DNA of 64,000 nt from Albugo candida (taxonomy: Eukaryota; Oomycota; Peronosporomycetes; Albuginales; Albuginaceae). Shown piece after piece: positions 34,320-45,700 of the stretch (the first letter of the stretch is position 1; each line of letters starts with the position of its first letter). Position numbers and translations under genes: made by a program. A model generated the notes under the pieces. That model did not search any database and had not been told where the DNA came from. It saw only the letters and a program-made list of their open reading frames with translations. Location of the stretch: assembly GCA_905220665.1 (NCBI GenBank), contig CAJNAR010000150.1, positions 62,001 through 126,000 of the forward strand, given 5' to 3'.

Positions 34320-34601
34320 GCAGCCACAATTACCTGTTTCACATTTTATAAATCATTATCCCGTACGTATTAATACACCCCCAATTCCAATCCATTCACG
34401 CAACTTTCATCAATGCGACACTCCACGCAACAGCAACATCACATCGATCCTGCGGAAAGGTACATTTCCATTCGTATCATTCTCTCCACGACACCACATT
34501 ACATCCCTCTTTTCTTACTCATAGCGATACTCTCAACGAAAGCGTAATGTTCCCATCGTAAGAGAAAACCTCTTTCTATTTCATAAAATAAAACAAAACA
34601 A

Positions 34602-35646
34602 ATGATAAAAAGTGACAGGATTCTCGATAGCGATGACGAGATCTTTTACGAAGCGCTACATGGCGAATATGACGTCTCCTTCATCCCCGAGCGCGTCGAT
34701 CTCCACGGATACAAACCCTCCACGTACACAGTTGACATTTCTGCTTGAAATACGCACTCTAAACGCTTCTTTGTAGCAATTCCCAACCAAATAACGAGAA
34801 TCGACAACCGTCTCCACGCGAAATGACTCCATCGATCTGCCGCTTTTACGTCCTCGGAAAGTGTCGATATGAGAGTCTCTGCACATATTCTCACAATATT
34901 GAGATCCGCGACACCCAACGACCCACAGAACCCTCCGAAATGGTCGATGCTGCACGCTTTGTCGATTGTCCATTTTTCTTACGCGGCAATTGCAAATTCG
35001 GCGACTTTTGTCGTTTGCGTCACGCTGTTCCTCGTCCATTGGCGCATCGGTGTTGCACGCCCGTGTTCTCAAAACGCATTACAACGTATCCCAATACTCC
35101 ACTCTCTGCGTATACGTGCGGTATCTGTTTGGATGACATTGTCGATAGCGGGAAACGCTTTGGACTTTTGAGTATGTTTCCACATGCATTTCCATACAAA
35201 TTTCAAGTGTTTTTGTAGCGGGATGCGATCATTGCTTCTGTACGGAATGTCTTTGCGAATGGCGTCGATCCAAAGATTTGGACGTGGAAGTGACTCGAAC
35301 ATGCCCGGAATGTCGTCAGCCAAGTTTCTTCATCGTTCCATCGATCACATTCTGCAAGGGAATCGAGAAAGAGCATGCAATCCGAGCGTACAAGCATCAT
35401 CTCGGGAAGCGGAAATGCAAGTATTTTGATGGAATGTTTGGATCGTGTCCGTTTGGTCAGCATTGCTTCTATGCGCACTTGGATGAGGATGGACGTGATG
35501 TCAAGACGTTGGATTATCGTAAACGAGCATTGAGTCATCTTCACACGCGTCTTTGGAGCAGTTATTCACAGCTTTTGTCGTTTCTTCAGAGCTTTGGTTG
35601 GGTCGAAAATGATACATTCGAATTGGAAGATTTCGATGGAGAATGA
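34602..35646 (+). CDS. Makorin-like CCCH/RING ubiquitin ligase, 314 aa
   Basis: Three exons, 34602-34723, 34777-35171 and 35219-35646; introns of 53 and 47 nt. After an acidic N-terminus (DSDDEIFYEALHGEYDVSFI) come two adjacent CCCH fingers (CRFYVLGKCRYESLCTYSH and CPFFLRGNCKFGDFCRLRH), a RING finger started by YTCGICLDDI and completed across intron 2 (CDHCFCTECLCEW ... CPECR), and a third CCCH finger (CKYFDGMFGSCPFGQHCFYAH). This order is that of makorins, which bind RNA and ubiquitinate nearby proteins. All zinc ligands of the fingers appear present. The first exon was found by reading the frame upstream of the first CCCH finger; without it the protein would start at 34823. Confidence 0.88.
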
Positions 35647-35674
35647 GCGATTGTAATGTGAAAATGCGATGCTG

Positions 35675-38600
35675 TTAGTTGTGTTGTATGCAATTGATTG
35701 CGATTGTAATGCACGACACACATAAAACCATTGTGTTGAGACGCTGATGACATATTTCCTCTTCTTTCGCGCCACATAACACACAACTGCCCAATGATTT
35801 CTCAAATGGAAAACACATTTTTATGAATTGTGTCCAAAGTGTTGCGTCATATTTTTTGATTTCAGCGCGAGAACAGTTGTATTTCGCTTGAATTTGATCG
35901 AATTTCATTTGAATGCTTTCGATGGATTCGGTATCGCCTTCGATTCGCTTTGTCGGCGTCACTGTCACCTCAACGCTTTCAGCTGTCTGCGACTTCTCAT
36001 CCGATTCTCTCATCGTTTCGCTCTCCTTCTCATCCGATTCTCCGACTGCTTCACGCCCATTCTCCGACTTTCGAGTCGTTTCGTTGCTCCCAGTAAAAGC
36101 GTCCAATGCCGAAAGCGTCGGCTTCCTCGGGTCAATGTCAATCCCTAATTTGTGCGTGTGAGATCTCTCTGTTGCCATTCGCATTGAAAGCAATGGAGAA
36201 ACTTTGTGCCACGTCAAATTGGAGAGATTCCCTTTGACACATAAGCGAACGAGTGATTGGATGCCACCAATGGATTTCGGTATGTGCGTAAGGAGATTTC
36301 CGCGAACATCCAAACACTTTAAATTATGAAATTTCGTCCATGTGACATTGGAAATGTTCCACAAATTGTTATATGAGAAATCCGCTGTTTGTAGAGACGA
36401 CAATTGACTCAAACTCGGTGGTAGCGCCAAAAGCGAATTGTTTGCGATATTGAGAGTCACAAGTCGATGCAAAAGTGAGATTTCTGACGGAAGTTCCACC
36501 AGAAAATTGTTTGAGAGTTGGAGTTCTTGCAAGTTGGCAAATGCAAAGAGAATTGTCGAGCGTGAAAGTGATGCAATTCCATCGATCGGTGAGACGTGCT
36601 TTTCGTCTGAATGTTTTGCGTCGAGTCCCGCGAGAGCAAAAGTGTCGACACAGACGCCTGCTTGTTGGATGCTCGTTACCAACGCCTTTGATCGATTGGA
36701 ATCCTTCTTTCCCAGCATCATTTCAAGGCGGAAGACTAGTTCCCATAAGGCTTTACTATTTGTATGTCGATGTAAAACGTGTTGGAGTGCATTCCAATGC
36801 CATTCAGTGAGCGGAAGCTGTTGCTCCAATACGCTAATGAGAAACACTTTGATCACAGAACGACGAATTGACATGTTGGACGCATCGAAAAGAGACGTCG
36901 ATACGATCAAACTCTTGTAACTCGCTGCAAAAGTCTGTTTCCAATCCCATTCGTTCTTCGCCAAATGAGCCATTCGGATACAAAATGCTGGTAAATGACC
37001 CAAAGGAGACGCGTATCGCGACATGAAAGCCATGCGTTTACTCTGTGGAACGAGAGATAAAGTCATATCAAAGACTTTCCATAGCGAAATGAAAGTGCTC
37101 GGGACACGAAAAGTAAGTGCTTCCACGACAATTGACTCGATTTTCGGCATTGTGTCTGCGTTCCAATTCTCCGAACTGATTCGCCGTGTGAGAATTTCCG
37201 ATGTATTGACAGCTTCCGTGGAAATGATATGCTGAAGGAATCGTTGCAGATCGCAGAGTACAGTGTCATTGGGAGCTTTGACGTCACTTGTTCGGACACT
37301 CAGATACTGGAGCCATATTCTCTCTTGTTGGGAGATCGATAGACGCGTAAATTGATCCGATTCGAGGAGTACGTTGAAGAGATCGCTTGCATCTACAAGA
37401 GAAGAGAAGCGTCGGAGCAGCAAACACGCCGACAACGGGATGTATATATCGATTCCGAGTGAGCTTTCTGTATCGTAAAGCTTCTGCATCCACGCATTTG
37501 TGATATCGTGAAGGATCTGCTTGATTTGATCGTTCTCAATCGTCGATGAGGTTTGGAAATTGTATCCAACAGCGACCGCAAACTTCTCCAAACACCTTTG
37601 TATCGAGCAATTTGACTGTAATGAGAATGGCTCATGCGAGTTCTCTTTAGATCCGATTGCGTTTGCTGTCGATAACAAATAGTAATAGAGATGCTGAATG
37701 AAATTTGCAGTGTCTTCGGAAGTCGTTTCGAGTGCTTTGGCGTTCAAATCGGTTCGATTTTCGATCGATAAATGAGTTTGTATCTCTTTGAGGATCCAAC
37801 AGGCTCGCGGTGCATTACGCAAAGAAGCGTCATACTCACTACCGCGAGCGTCGATGCGATTTGCGTTGGCTTCAAAAAGCAATCGACAGGTCCACATGAT
37901 GTTCCCATACGCAATGACGGACGCTTTCTCACAATTCTGAGCGTCTGCTTTCTCCAGCAGAGTACATCCACGTACAAATGCGCGCTCCATACGTTCTCTC
38001 ACAGTCGGATCAATCAATTGGTGTCGCCAAAAAAGCTCGCGAGTGAATAAAAATTGCTCTATGACAAAGCCAAGTTGTTCGATATCCGCTACATGACAGC
38101 TTTGTACGTTTCGGAGTGTCAGAGACGGAAGCTCATCGGTCAATAAGACGTGAATGTAAATGAGTGAGATGTAAAAGCGTTCGCGATGATGCAGAGCTTT
38201 GGATGCAGCAGGAAGCCACGATAAGATATCATTGTCGGATGTTTGAGTGTCTTCTTGTAGACAATTGAGAATCGAAAGCGCTGATTTTGATCTTCCCGAA
38301 GCGCAATATTGCGAGCAGAATTGTAAGATAATGTTTGTGATTGCAGCTGATCGCTCTGAATGATCGATAGAGTCATTGTTTCCATTCTCTTGACGCGATA
38401 AGAGGAAATGGAGGACGCGTGGGAACAACGCCTCTGCGATTTGAATGGAACGAATCGGACTGATGGAAAGATAAAATAGCCACAAATGATAGGAAGACGG
38501 AAGGAATTGAAGAGCTTGTTCGGTCATTTCCAATAACTGATCGTCGTTTTCTTCAAGTTTTGCCGTATGACGAAAGAGATTGAGATACAGCAACCAAAGT

Positions 38601-40756
38601 GACTCGGAGAACGCTTTGCCATCAACTTCCAATGCTTTTGACAATCGATTTAATGCAAATTCTTGACCACAAAGCGTTTCTGCATCGTTGAGACGGTTGC
38701 AACACAGTCGATGTAAAGCGATCATTTGCATCGTTACAGTCTTTCCAGCATGCAAACACGCGCCATGTAACGTCAATGGAGAGTTGGATTCCGGCCATTC
38801 AATTGCTTGTAAAGCGTATAGAATCCAAGCGTCTGCATCCTGTGGATCTTCCGAGACACGATGTTCCAATTGCGATAGTGTGATCATATGATTGTCGTTG
38901 GCCACAAAGTATCGAGAAGTGCTTTGTGAATTGCATACTTGTTCATTTGTGTCGTGTTTTGTTTCTAGAGCCAAATACTCTTCATTCCCAGCGGATTGCG
39001 TGTGTTCCGTCGGATCTTCCCGCTTTTCCACCGCTCTAACGCCTTCGTTTCTCATTGTTACAGCCTATTAAGCACATACCGTAATGAGAAATAGCAATTG
39101 AAAGAGAGGATTTCGTAAACCTGTGGAGCCAAAAGAACAAACTTTTCGGAGATACTTTCACGCAATTGGAAGAATGAGTCGAGTTCCATCATTGCCACTG
39201 GTGAGAGAAAGGAAAAGCTATCGGATCCGTTTTGTGACTTGCTCTCTGACACATTTGAATCGCTGGCTGCTGAACGCTCGATATCTCCCTGGTGCTGGAA
39301 TTCACAGTTTGTATCATTACAGACTCCATTCAGCTCATAAAAACATAAAATTCTGTGCAGAAAGAATGTGAATGTGACGTTCTCCCATAGAAAAGACACA
39401 ACTTCGTACTTCATTGGATCGATTCGCTCAGATCGCGGCTTTTTTGAATGCAATTGTAAAAGGACCGAATCTCTTTCTGGATCGAATGGCCGTTTGTATG
39501 TCTTGTAGTAATTCTCGATACATCTTAGCGACACTTGTTCGTTTCTGCAAGTAGCGGCATTCTCGTTGACAGTTGTTTTCGGGATTTGAGACGTTTGAGA
39601 ATGGAGAGGAACGGATCGTTCAAGAGCCCAGGCGAATTCTAAAGGAGTTGCGTCCTCATGACAATCCATCCTGTCGCTGCCGAATTGCAAGTACGCTCTG
39701 AATAAACGCGTTTTTAGGTTTTCGTCGACGGATTCGGAACTCTTGAGAAAAATCATAAATCGCCAGCATCGACGCATTTGTATGATCTCTTCCGTTCTTT
39801 GATGCTGATCAAATGTGCCTTTTGTTGTGTGCTTTTTAATCCGTTGGAAGGCGCAAGCAATCTGATCGAGTTCTTCTTTACCGCTTTCGATGACATCTTG
39901 AAGATCTATTGGAGCGAGATATCAGTGTCAGTTTTGGCGTCTTCTGATCCCCACGCACCCAATTGAACTGTATCATCGCATGTCCTCTGTTGTGAGTGTC
40001 CGTGTTCTGCTACAATTCCCGCATCCTCTCGGCCTTCAATCACCTGCAATCGCCTAAGACTCTGTTTTGCCGTTTTTTTCTCTTCCTGTGCGATCTGAAT
40101 GTTTCCTTGAGGGCATTGATTCGCACAAAACTCTAAAGCATTTGCCAATTGCTGCCATGTGAGTTTCTATAGGCGAATGGATCATTTTTCCACTATCCGA
40201 ATACGAGCAAATAGAAGCGACTTTCTCACATTCCCAGTGAGCAGCAGGCTTCGAGTTGCTATACGATGTAATAGCGGAAACAGCAGAGTCGATTGTTGAG
40301 TGTCATCGCTCCAATTTATTAATTGTCCTTGCTTTACTTTGAGAATTGATATTTGTTAAATATCAAAAGGAAAAAGGTTATTAAGTAACAAAACTTACGT
40401 GTGGACATGAACGAATTAAATTGTGTCACATTTTTATTGTGCTGATCGATTTTGCGCTTTTTGGATCGATTTTCTGGGGATGTTTGTGGGTTGGTAGGAT
40501 GAGAAATGGGTGTGTCGCTAATGTTAGGGCATACGTTTCCTTCTGGTCGCTCTGAGGTACCATTTTCGTGAGAAATAACGTCATTGTGAATACCATTTCG
40601 CATGTTTGAGCATTTGAGTTGTGTGTGTCTCTCCTTTAGAGCTTTCTCACGCAATAAGAGACGTTTCCTTACGATTTCCAATTCATTTTTTTCGCTTTGA
40701 AGCTGTTGCAAACGCTCTTCCAGTTGCCTTTTGGAAAGATTTGCGTGCAGTATCAT
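35675..40756 (-). CDS. ZFC3H1-like protein with HAT-type repeats and a C-terminal leucine-rich repeat domain, about 1615 aa
   Basis: Five exons: 40756-40399, 40336-40230, 40166-39959, 39905-39121 and 39064-35675; introns of 62, 63, 53 and 56 nt, all in phase. The N-terminus is a charged coiled coil (NLSKRQLEERLQQLQSEKNE) followed by an NLS-like KKRK. Near residue 430 is the short zinc finger CFYELNGVCNDTNCEFQH, the hallmark of ZFC3H1-type proteins, which in animals act in nuclear RNA decay with MTR4. Then comes a long helical region with TPR/HAT-like repeats (for example DAWILYALQAIEW, SESLWLLYLNLF). Unusually, the same frame continues into about five leucine-rich repeats (LQELQLSNNFLVELPSEISL and following) and ends with paired CxxC motifs. 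No stop or clear intron separates the parts. The start could lie further upstream. Confidence 0.75.
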
Positions 40757-40895
40757 AATCGCAAAAGCAATGTCAACGTGTCGTTCTTAACATGTTATTG
40801 CAGTTAAAGATAGCTAATGGGTCTAAAGGATATGTTAAATGCTATTTATATGGCGCGATGTTTGGGATCAGTTTGCTGCTTCTTTGAGATAAATA

Positions 40896-41699
40896 ATGAA
40901 ATCGGTGCAAGTCATTACGGATGGAAATCGTCGGCAAGGTGATATGAATGATAACGAGCAGAAGCAGTGTGTACACGGTGCAGTAAAAATGCTATTATGT
41001 TGTGATTAAAGCTTACAGGTATTATTCAAGATGTTGTGAATTGGTTTATGAGGAATGCACAATTGAATGCCGAGGGCGAATGTAAAGATGGTAAGGATAC
41101 AGTCATAAAGAATGGTAATCTCTCTCATCGTTTCTCATCCCTTCAGATCTGAAAGCGCTCGAAGAACAGTTGGAAATACAACTTCCTGCGGTACATCAAT
41201 GTTTCATGATCATGTCGTATCTGATTACTGAACTGATTGAATAAAATGATAGGGGTTATTAGCTTTATTGGAAGCCCAAAGCGGTGGCATATGGTTTGAG
41301 GAATCAAAGGTAAACCTCTCGTCATTGTGTACTATATAAATTTTCACCCCAAGTTCGTAGCTGTTATCAGCAAAGGTAAAAACAAAGCATATCGTATCAA
41401 CTCGTACTTAAACGGACATATAGGGCATCTCTGATACAACTTCAACTGCAACCTCTCACAGCGATTGGAAAGCAGCATACATTCCTTTTGCTTCTGATTC
41501 GGATGGATCTTTGCTGATTATCGACACGTCGGAAGGCAACGCTGTCTATTTTTTTCACGAGGACGGGAAGGGCAAGAAAGTGTCTGTATCATTCTCCCAA
41601 TTCCTGGAAGACTTTCGCAATCAATTACTATCGAATCGATTCAGCTTTGTTCAAGATGTCGGACTTGTGGAACGCTCGTGTTCTCTCAAGAAAAAATAA
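40896..41699 (+). CDS. SMI1/KNR4 (SUKH)-like domain protein, 168 aa
   Basis: Six exons: 40896-40938, 41019-41090, 41147-41190, 41253-41309, 41361-41375 and 41424-41699. Splicing yields DLKALEEQLEIQLPAGLLAL, then GGIWFEESK joined through a 15-nt exon (LLSAK) to a loop and YIPFASDSDGSLLIID, ending in VSFSQFLEDFRNQLL. This follows the SUKH pattern: acidic helix, LP-x-x-L, GG-x-x-F, W-x-x-A-x-IPFA-x-D, and a closing helix. In yeast SMI1/KNR4 links cell-wall synthesis to signalling; in bacteria SUKH proteins are immunity proteins. The role here is unknown. The gene starts 139 bp from the divergent ZFC3H1-like gene. Boundaries of the 15-nt exon are the least certain. Confidence 0.6.
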
Positions 41700-41808
41700 T
41701 ATCTAAGCAATTAAGTATGGAGCATTAAGGCACACTTTGTTTTTTCCCTAAAAACATTACGCTATTTGTGTAAAATCTTATCACTTGAGATTTTGTTCAG
41801 AATGTATG

Positions 41809-42591
41809 TCATACAGTAATCTTTGCCTCAATACGCTCCAAACACTTTCGACGGAACTTTTGGAAGGGCCAACACGCCATACAATTCTCAAATTCCGCAG
41901 CATCAATGTCATCGGAAGCCAGATTAGTGGTAGTACCGTGATTCCCGGCCGTGTGTTCAGCAGTGATTGCAAGTGCCTCATACCATTCGAAGAAGTGGTC
42001 GTTGCTATTAAACAGAAAAAACTCGAAAATTCGACCGGCAGGATCGAAGACGAACAAACCTCCTATTGTGGTTGCTTCCACACGCGCTACTTTCAATTCA
42101 AGTAATGGCTCAACTCCACAAATTGGCTGTTCGACGATTGTTAAAAGACGATTATTCAAAGTGGCAAAGACTTTCACCCATGATTCTGATTTTAAAAGAT
42201 CTCGTTTCCAGAACACCCAAGTCTCTAGAAATGGTCCTTCTCCAGTATCCTCTGATGAAGTCGGAGAAGTAACGAATTTTCGAGTATTCTCTGTCTCTTG
42301 AGCTGCATGATGGGCGCTTTCTCTCGATCCAGAGCTTATTTGCGCGGTCGTTGCAACGGATGTTCGGCTATTGGCAAAATTTGGCGGTTTGCTATGGAGA
42401 AGTGTGTTCGTAACAGCTGATATTCGTGAGCGTGTCTGCCAAAATCGATCTTCTGTGTTCTCACACTGCATCTCCACAAAAAGTGTCTTCTTTTGTTTCT
42501 TCTTTTGCACGTTCGAAGAGCCAATCAGAAAAAAATTCAAACCTTTTAAATCTAATGAATTGGAGTGACTTGAAGTTGCAAATGAACCCAT
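41809..42591 (-). CDS. Pleckstrin-homology domain protein, 260 aa
   Basis: A single frame from an ATG. The first 110 residues are Ser/Thr-rich and likely disordered. Residues about 120-210 have the PH-domain pattern: FLETWVFWKRDLLKSESWVK with the opening strands, FATLNNRLLTIV, the core GGLFVFDPAGRIFEFFLFNS, and the final helix with its conserved Trp (HFFEWYEAL). The Lys/Arg positions of the first loop (KRDLLK) would allow phosphoinositide binding. A C-terminal Cys/Arg-rich tail ends CWPFQKFRRKCLERIEAKIT. It neighbours the INPP4 fusion gene, which would act on PtdIns(3,4)P2, a common PH ligand; a functional link is speculation. Confidence 0.75.
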   Translation of the reverse strand: MGSFATSSHSNSLDLKGLNFFLIGSSNVQKKKQKKTLFVEMQCENTEDRFWQTRSRISAVTNTLLHSKPPNFANSRTSVATTAQISSGSRESAHHAAQETENTRKFVTSPTSSEDTGEGPFLETWVFWKRDLLKSESWVKVFATLNNRLLTIVEQPICGVEPLLELKVARVEATTIGGLFVFDPAGRIFEFFLFNSNDHFFEWYEALAITAEHTAGNHGTTTNLASDDIDAAEFENCMACWPFQKFRRKCLERIEAKITV

Positions 42592-42796
42592 TTCGCTTGA
42601 AGAAACACTTGGTAGCTAATACCCCTTACAACTCGATTTCGAACTAGTCAGTATCGATGCAGTACAATGACAGTTGCCTTCCACTTTTAATTCTTTAACT
42701 AAAGACAATAAATTTCACTCCTATTCAACATTCAAGGTATTGCACGTTCTAGCACGTTCTATAATGACATGACAGTACAGGCACTTCCATAAGCTT

Positions 42797-45700
42797 CTAA
42801 CTAACATTTCCCACACCACCAAGTTGATCCGGACATCGATACTCTTCAGGCAACAAAGATCGCTGTAATTTATTAAAAGCAAATTGTCGTTTACCGGTAT
42901 TTTTGAGCGCATTTTCGATCCGAACGCCATGACTTCGCATCACCGAAACAGTCGCAGGGATACGATGTTCTGGTAAATCGTGATGTCGATGCAGAATACG
43001 CACTTGTTCTAACGTCACTGACATTGCTGTACGATCTTTTGCACTTTTACACACAGTCACACGCCCTCCACCAAGTTCGCGACATAAATCAGACGATTTT
43101 TGTAATATTTCGGGTCGTTTCGTCTTGACCAAACTCTGAGCAGCATCCAGTACATACGCTTCCAATGCGTGAAATTCCTGTGCGACTTGATCTTTTGTCA
43201 ATTGTAGCGATAATTTAGATCCATTGCGATTCAATCGAGCGAATGAGTGCGTCGAATCCGATAACGCGACAGCCAAGCGACAGTATCGCTCACAATACGC
43301 GCGCAATGGCTTCAGATTGTTCATATTGATCATATCTTGAAGCTCTGTTTTGGCTCGTTCCGTGTTATTCGCAATCGTTTGCATCTCATTGATTCCTTGT
43401 GTGAATAGTAGCGGAATCACTGAAATTTCTCCACCGTTCGCTAGTCGTTCCGGTAATTCAACCAATCCTGTCACGACTTGCACGGTCACGACGTATTTCA
43501 TTGGATATTTTACATCAGAAGACGGCTGTGAAGACACTTGAACTTTAACAATTCCCGCGTCTTCGTTCGGATCTTTGACACGTCTCGACACGCGAAAGGA
43601 AAACCGACCTGTTGGGCGATCGCGAACATCTTGGATCACAAACGATACACACGACAAATTCGCGATGGCACCGGCCATATCTTCAATCATTCCAATCTCT
43701 TTTCCATGCGTTGAAAGTAGTGACTCTACTTGAAAGAGAAATCCCAATTTGGAAAGCATACGAAGCACATGAACACCTGCATCGGCGTCAAAACTCTGTA
43801 TTGCGACTTCCACTTTCCGCACAAAACTCGCAGTCAATGCAGCCAATGCCTGTGCAAAGCAACAGTCCATACGAAGCTGCAAGTCCCACTGAAGGTCGTC
43901 ATATTGCTGTAACTCTTCTGGCCATTTCGCTCGATCTAATTCCGAATGCGCCATTTTCTCTTGCATCTTTAGAAGTCGAGCTTGAAATGACATAATTCCG
44001 CCCTTATTGAATTTGTAGCAATGTGCTGCAAACGCACCGACGGTCGTGAAATCGTACACAGTGATATCTTTCGACGACCGTCGTTTTTCCTCATTCAAAA
44101 ACGCACTTGTTGGACCAATGAGTAAATCTTGTATATGTAAATTGATTGGAACAAATCGTAAAGCTTCATTTTTCTTCTCCACACTCGCTTTAAAGTATTG
44201 TTTGTGTTTATCACGACCAACCAGTAGTTGTACATTCTTTCGGAGTGTTGAAACGTATTCTTTCCTTTTTTTCACACGATTTTCAAGCCATTCTTTAGCC
44301 AATGCGGTATCGCCTTCATCCTGTATTTGACCAATCAGCGTCCCATAAAACCCTCGAGCTTGCTTGTCTTTTTTCTGATTCAAAAAGGATCTCAATTCTT
44401 CTCGAGCCTTTTCGGCTTGTTCCTGGCGCTGAACTGCGAGAATCTCCAGCAGCTGACGTGGAATACAATTGGCATACGTGCTTTCTTGCAGATCTTCGAC
44501 CACAAGTCCACCAATACCGTCGTCTGAGTCGTATTGAAAGAACCGAATCAGATTTCCAATTGATTTGTGCGCGAGCATATCGTCTTTTACGTGCACATCA
44601 CCGGGCATCATCACTGTCTGAACACTCAATTCGGCATTTCGTTTATCGCCTTCCAGAATAGCGTTCATTTCTTGGAGAAGCTTATTGTCTTTGCCCATTA
44701 CATTCGATAAATTTTCATCGTGAGGATACACGTGAAGCGGTTGACTGCTGGCGGCTGCGTCCAAGACTGCTTGTGACGATGTGACAAATTCCAATACGGG
44801 CTGAAACAATGTCATTTCGTACGAAACAGCGTCTTTTGTATCCATTGAATTCACATCTGATTCCAAATAATCAGCTGAAAGACTGGAAGTCTCGAGTCTT
44901 TTCTTCCGACTTTGAATGGTGCTCGCATGAACCATGAAATGGAGTAACGTATTGGATGCTGGACCGACTACAGGAACTTCGAGAACAGCCACAAATGGGA
45001 ACACTGCATGTTGTTGTGTTTGTGCACTCACACGCTCAGTACTTCCCACGCAAATCCAAGGCACATTTTGCTCAATAGTTTGAAGTGATATTGAAGCCGG
45101 TAAAGGACGTCGCGATGTGAAGAAATCCAATGATACAAAACACGTGCGATCGAATTCTGCGGGTAATTTAACTCGAACAATAAGACGGAGTTTGGTGCTG
45201 GGATCATCGCTTCCTAAAATCGATTCGGAGATACTTAATCGATTGGATTGAAGTTTGGCGTAATGATGCGTGTTTGGCGATGCGACTGACGAGCGCGGGG
45301 TGAGATTGAATACGTCGGCTTTGACAGATATACGTGCGACCGAATTACGAGTCTCATTATGTATTGCTTCAGTTTGTGGATTCCATTGTAAGAAAAGCAA
45401 TAGTAAAGGTGGTAATCCTTGTGGTAGCCAGCTGATGAATATGTACCACACTACATCCGATAATTCGCTATGTTCGCCTTGAAACGAGACGTATTGAGCG
45501 ATGTAAATAACTTGTGCAGATATGTATAGTACACATGTGGTTGCGATGATACTGTAGAAGATAGCCAATGACTTTCGGATTTGCGACTCGGAGGGATCCT
45601 CATTTAGCATTAAATGACGACCACGACTCATAACCATACATCCTAGAATCATGAGTAAGACAGTGTACACAATAAAACCAGCGCCGAGTAAAAGATAGAA

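Noticed and set aside
34318..34524. Plus-strand frame upstream of the makorin-like gene
   Set aside because: The makorin N-terminus is explained by an exon at 34602-34723; this frame does not join it and the minus strand reads better here.
35566..35805. Small minus-strand frames at the makorin and ZFC3H1-like gene ends
   Set aside because: They lie antisense to the makorin 3' end and show no independent signal.
39058..39777. Independent 239-aa zinc-finger protein
   Set aside because: A 56-nt intron (39065-39120) joins it in phase to the 1.1-kb-codon frame below, and upstream exons complete it; it is the middle of the ZFC3H1-like gene.
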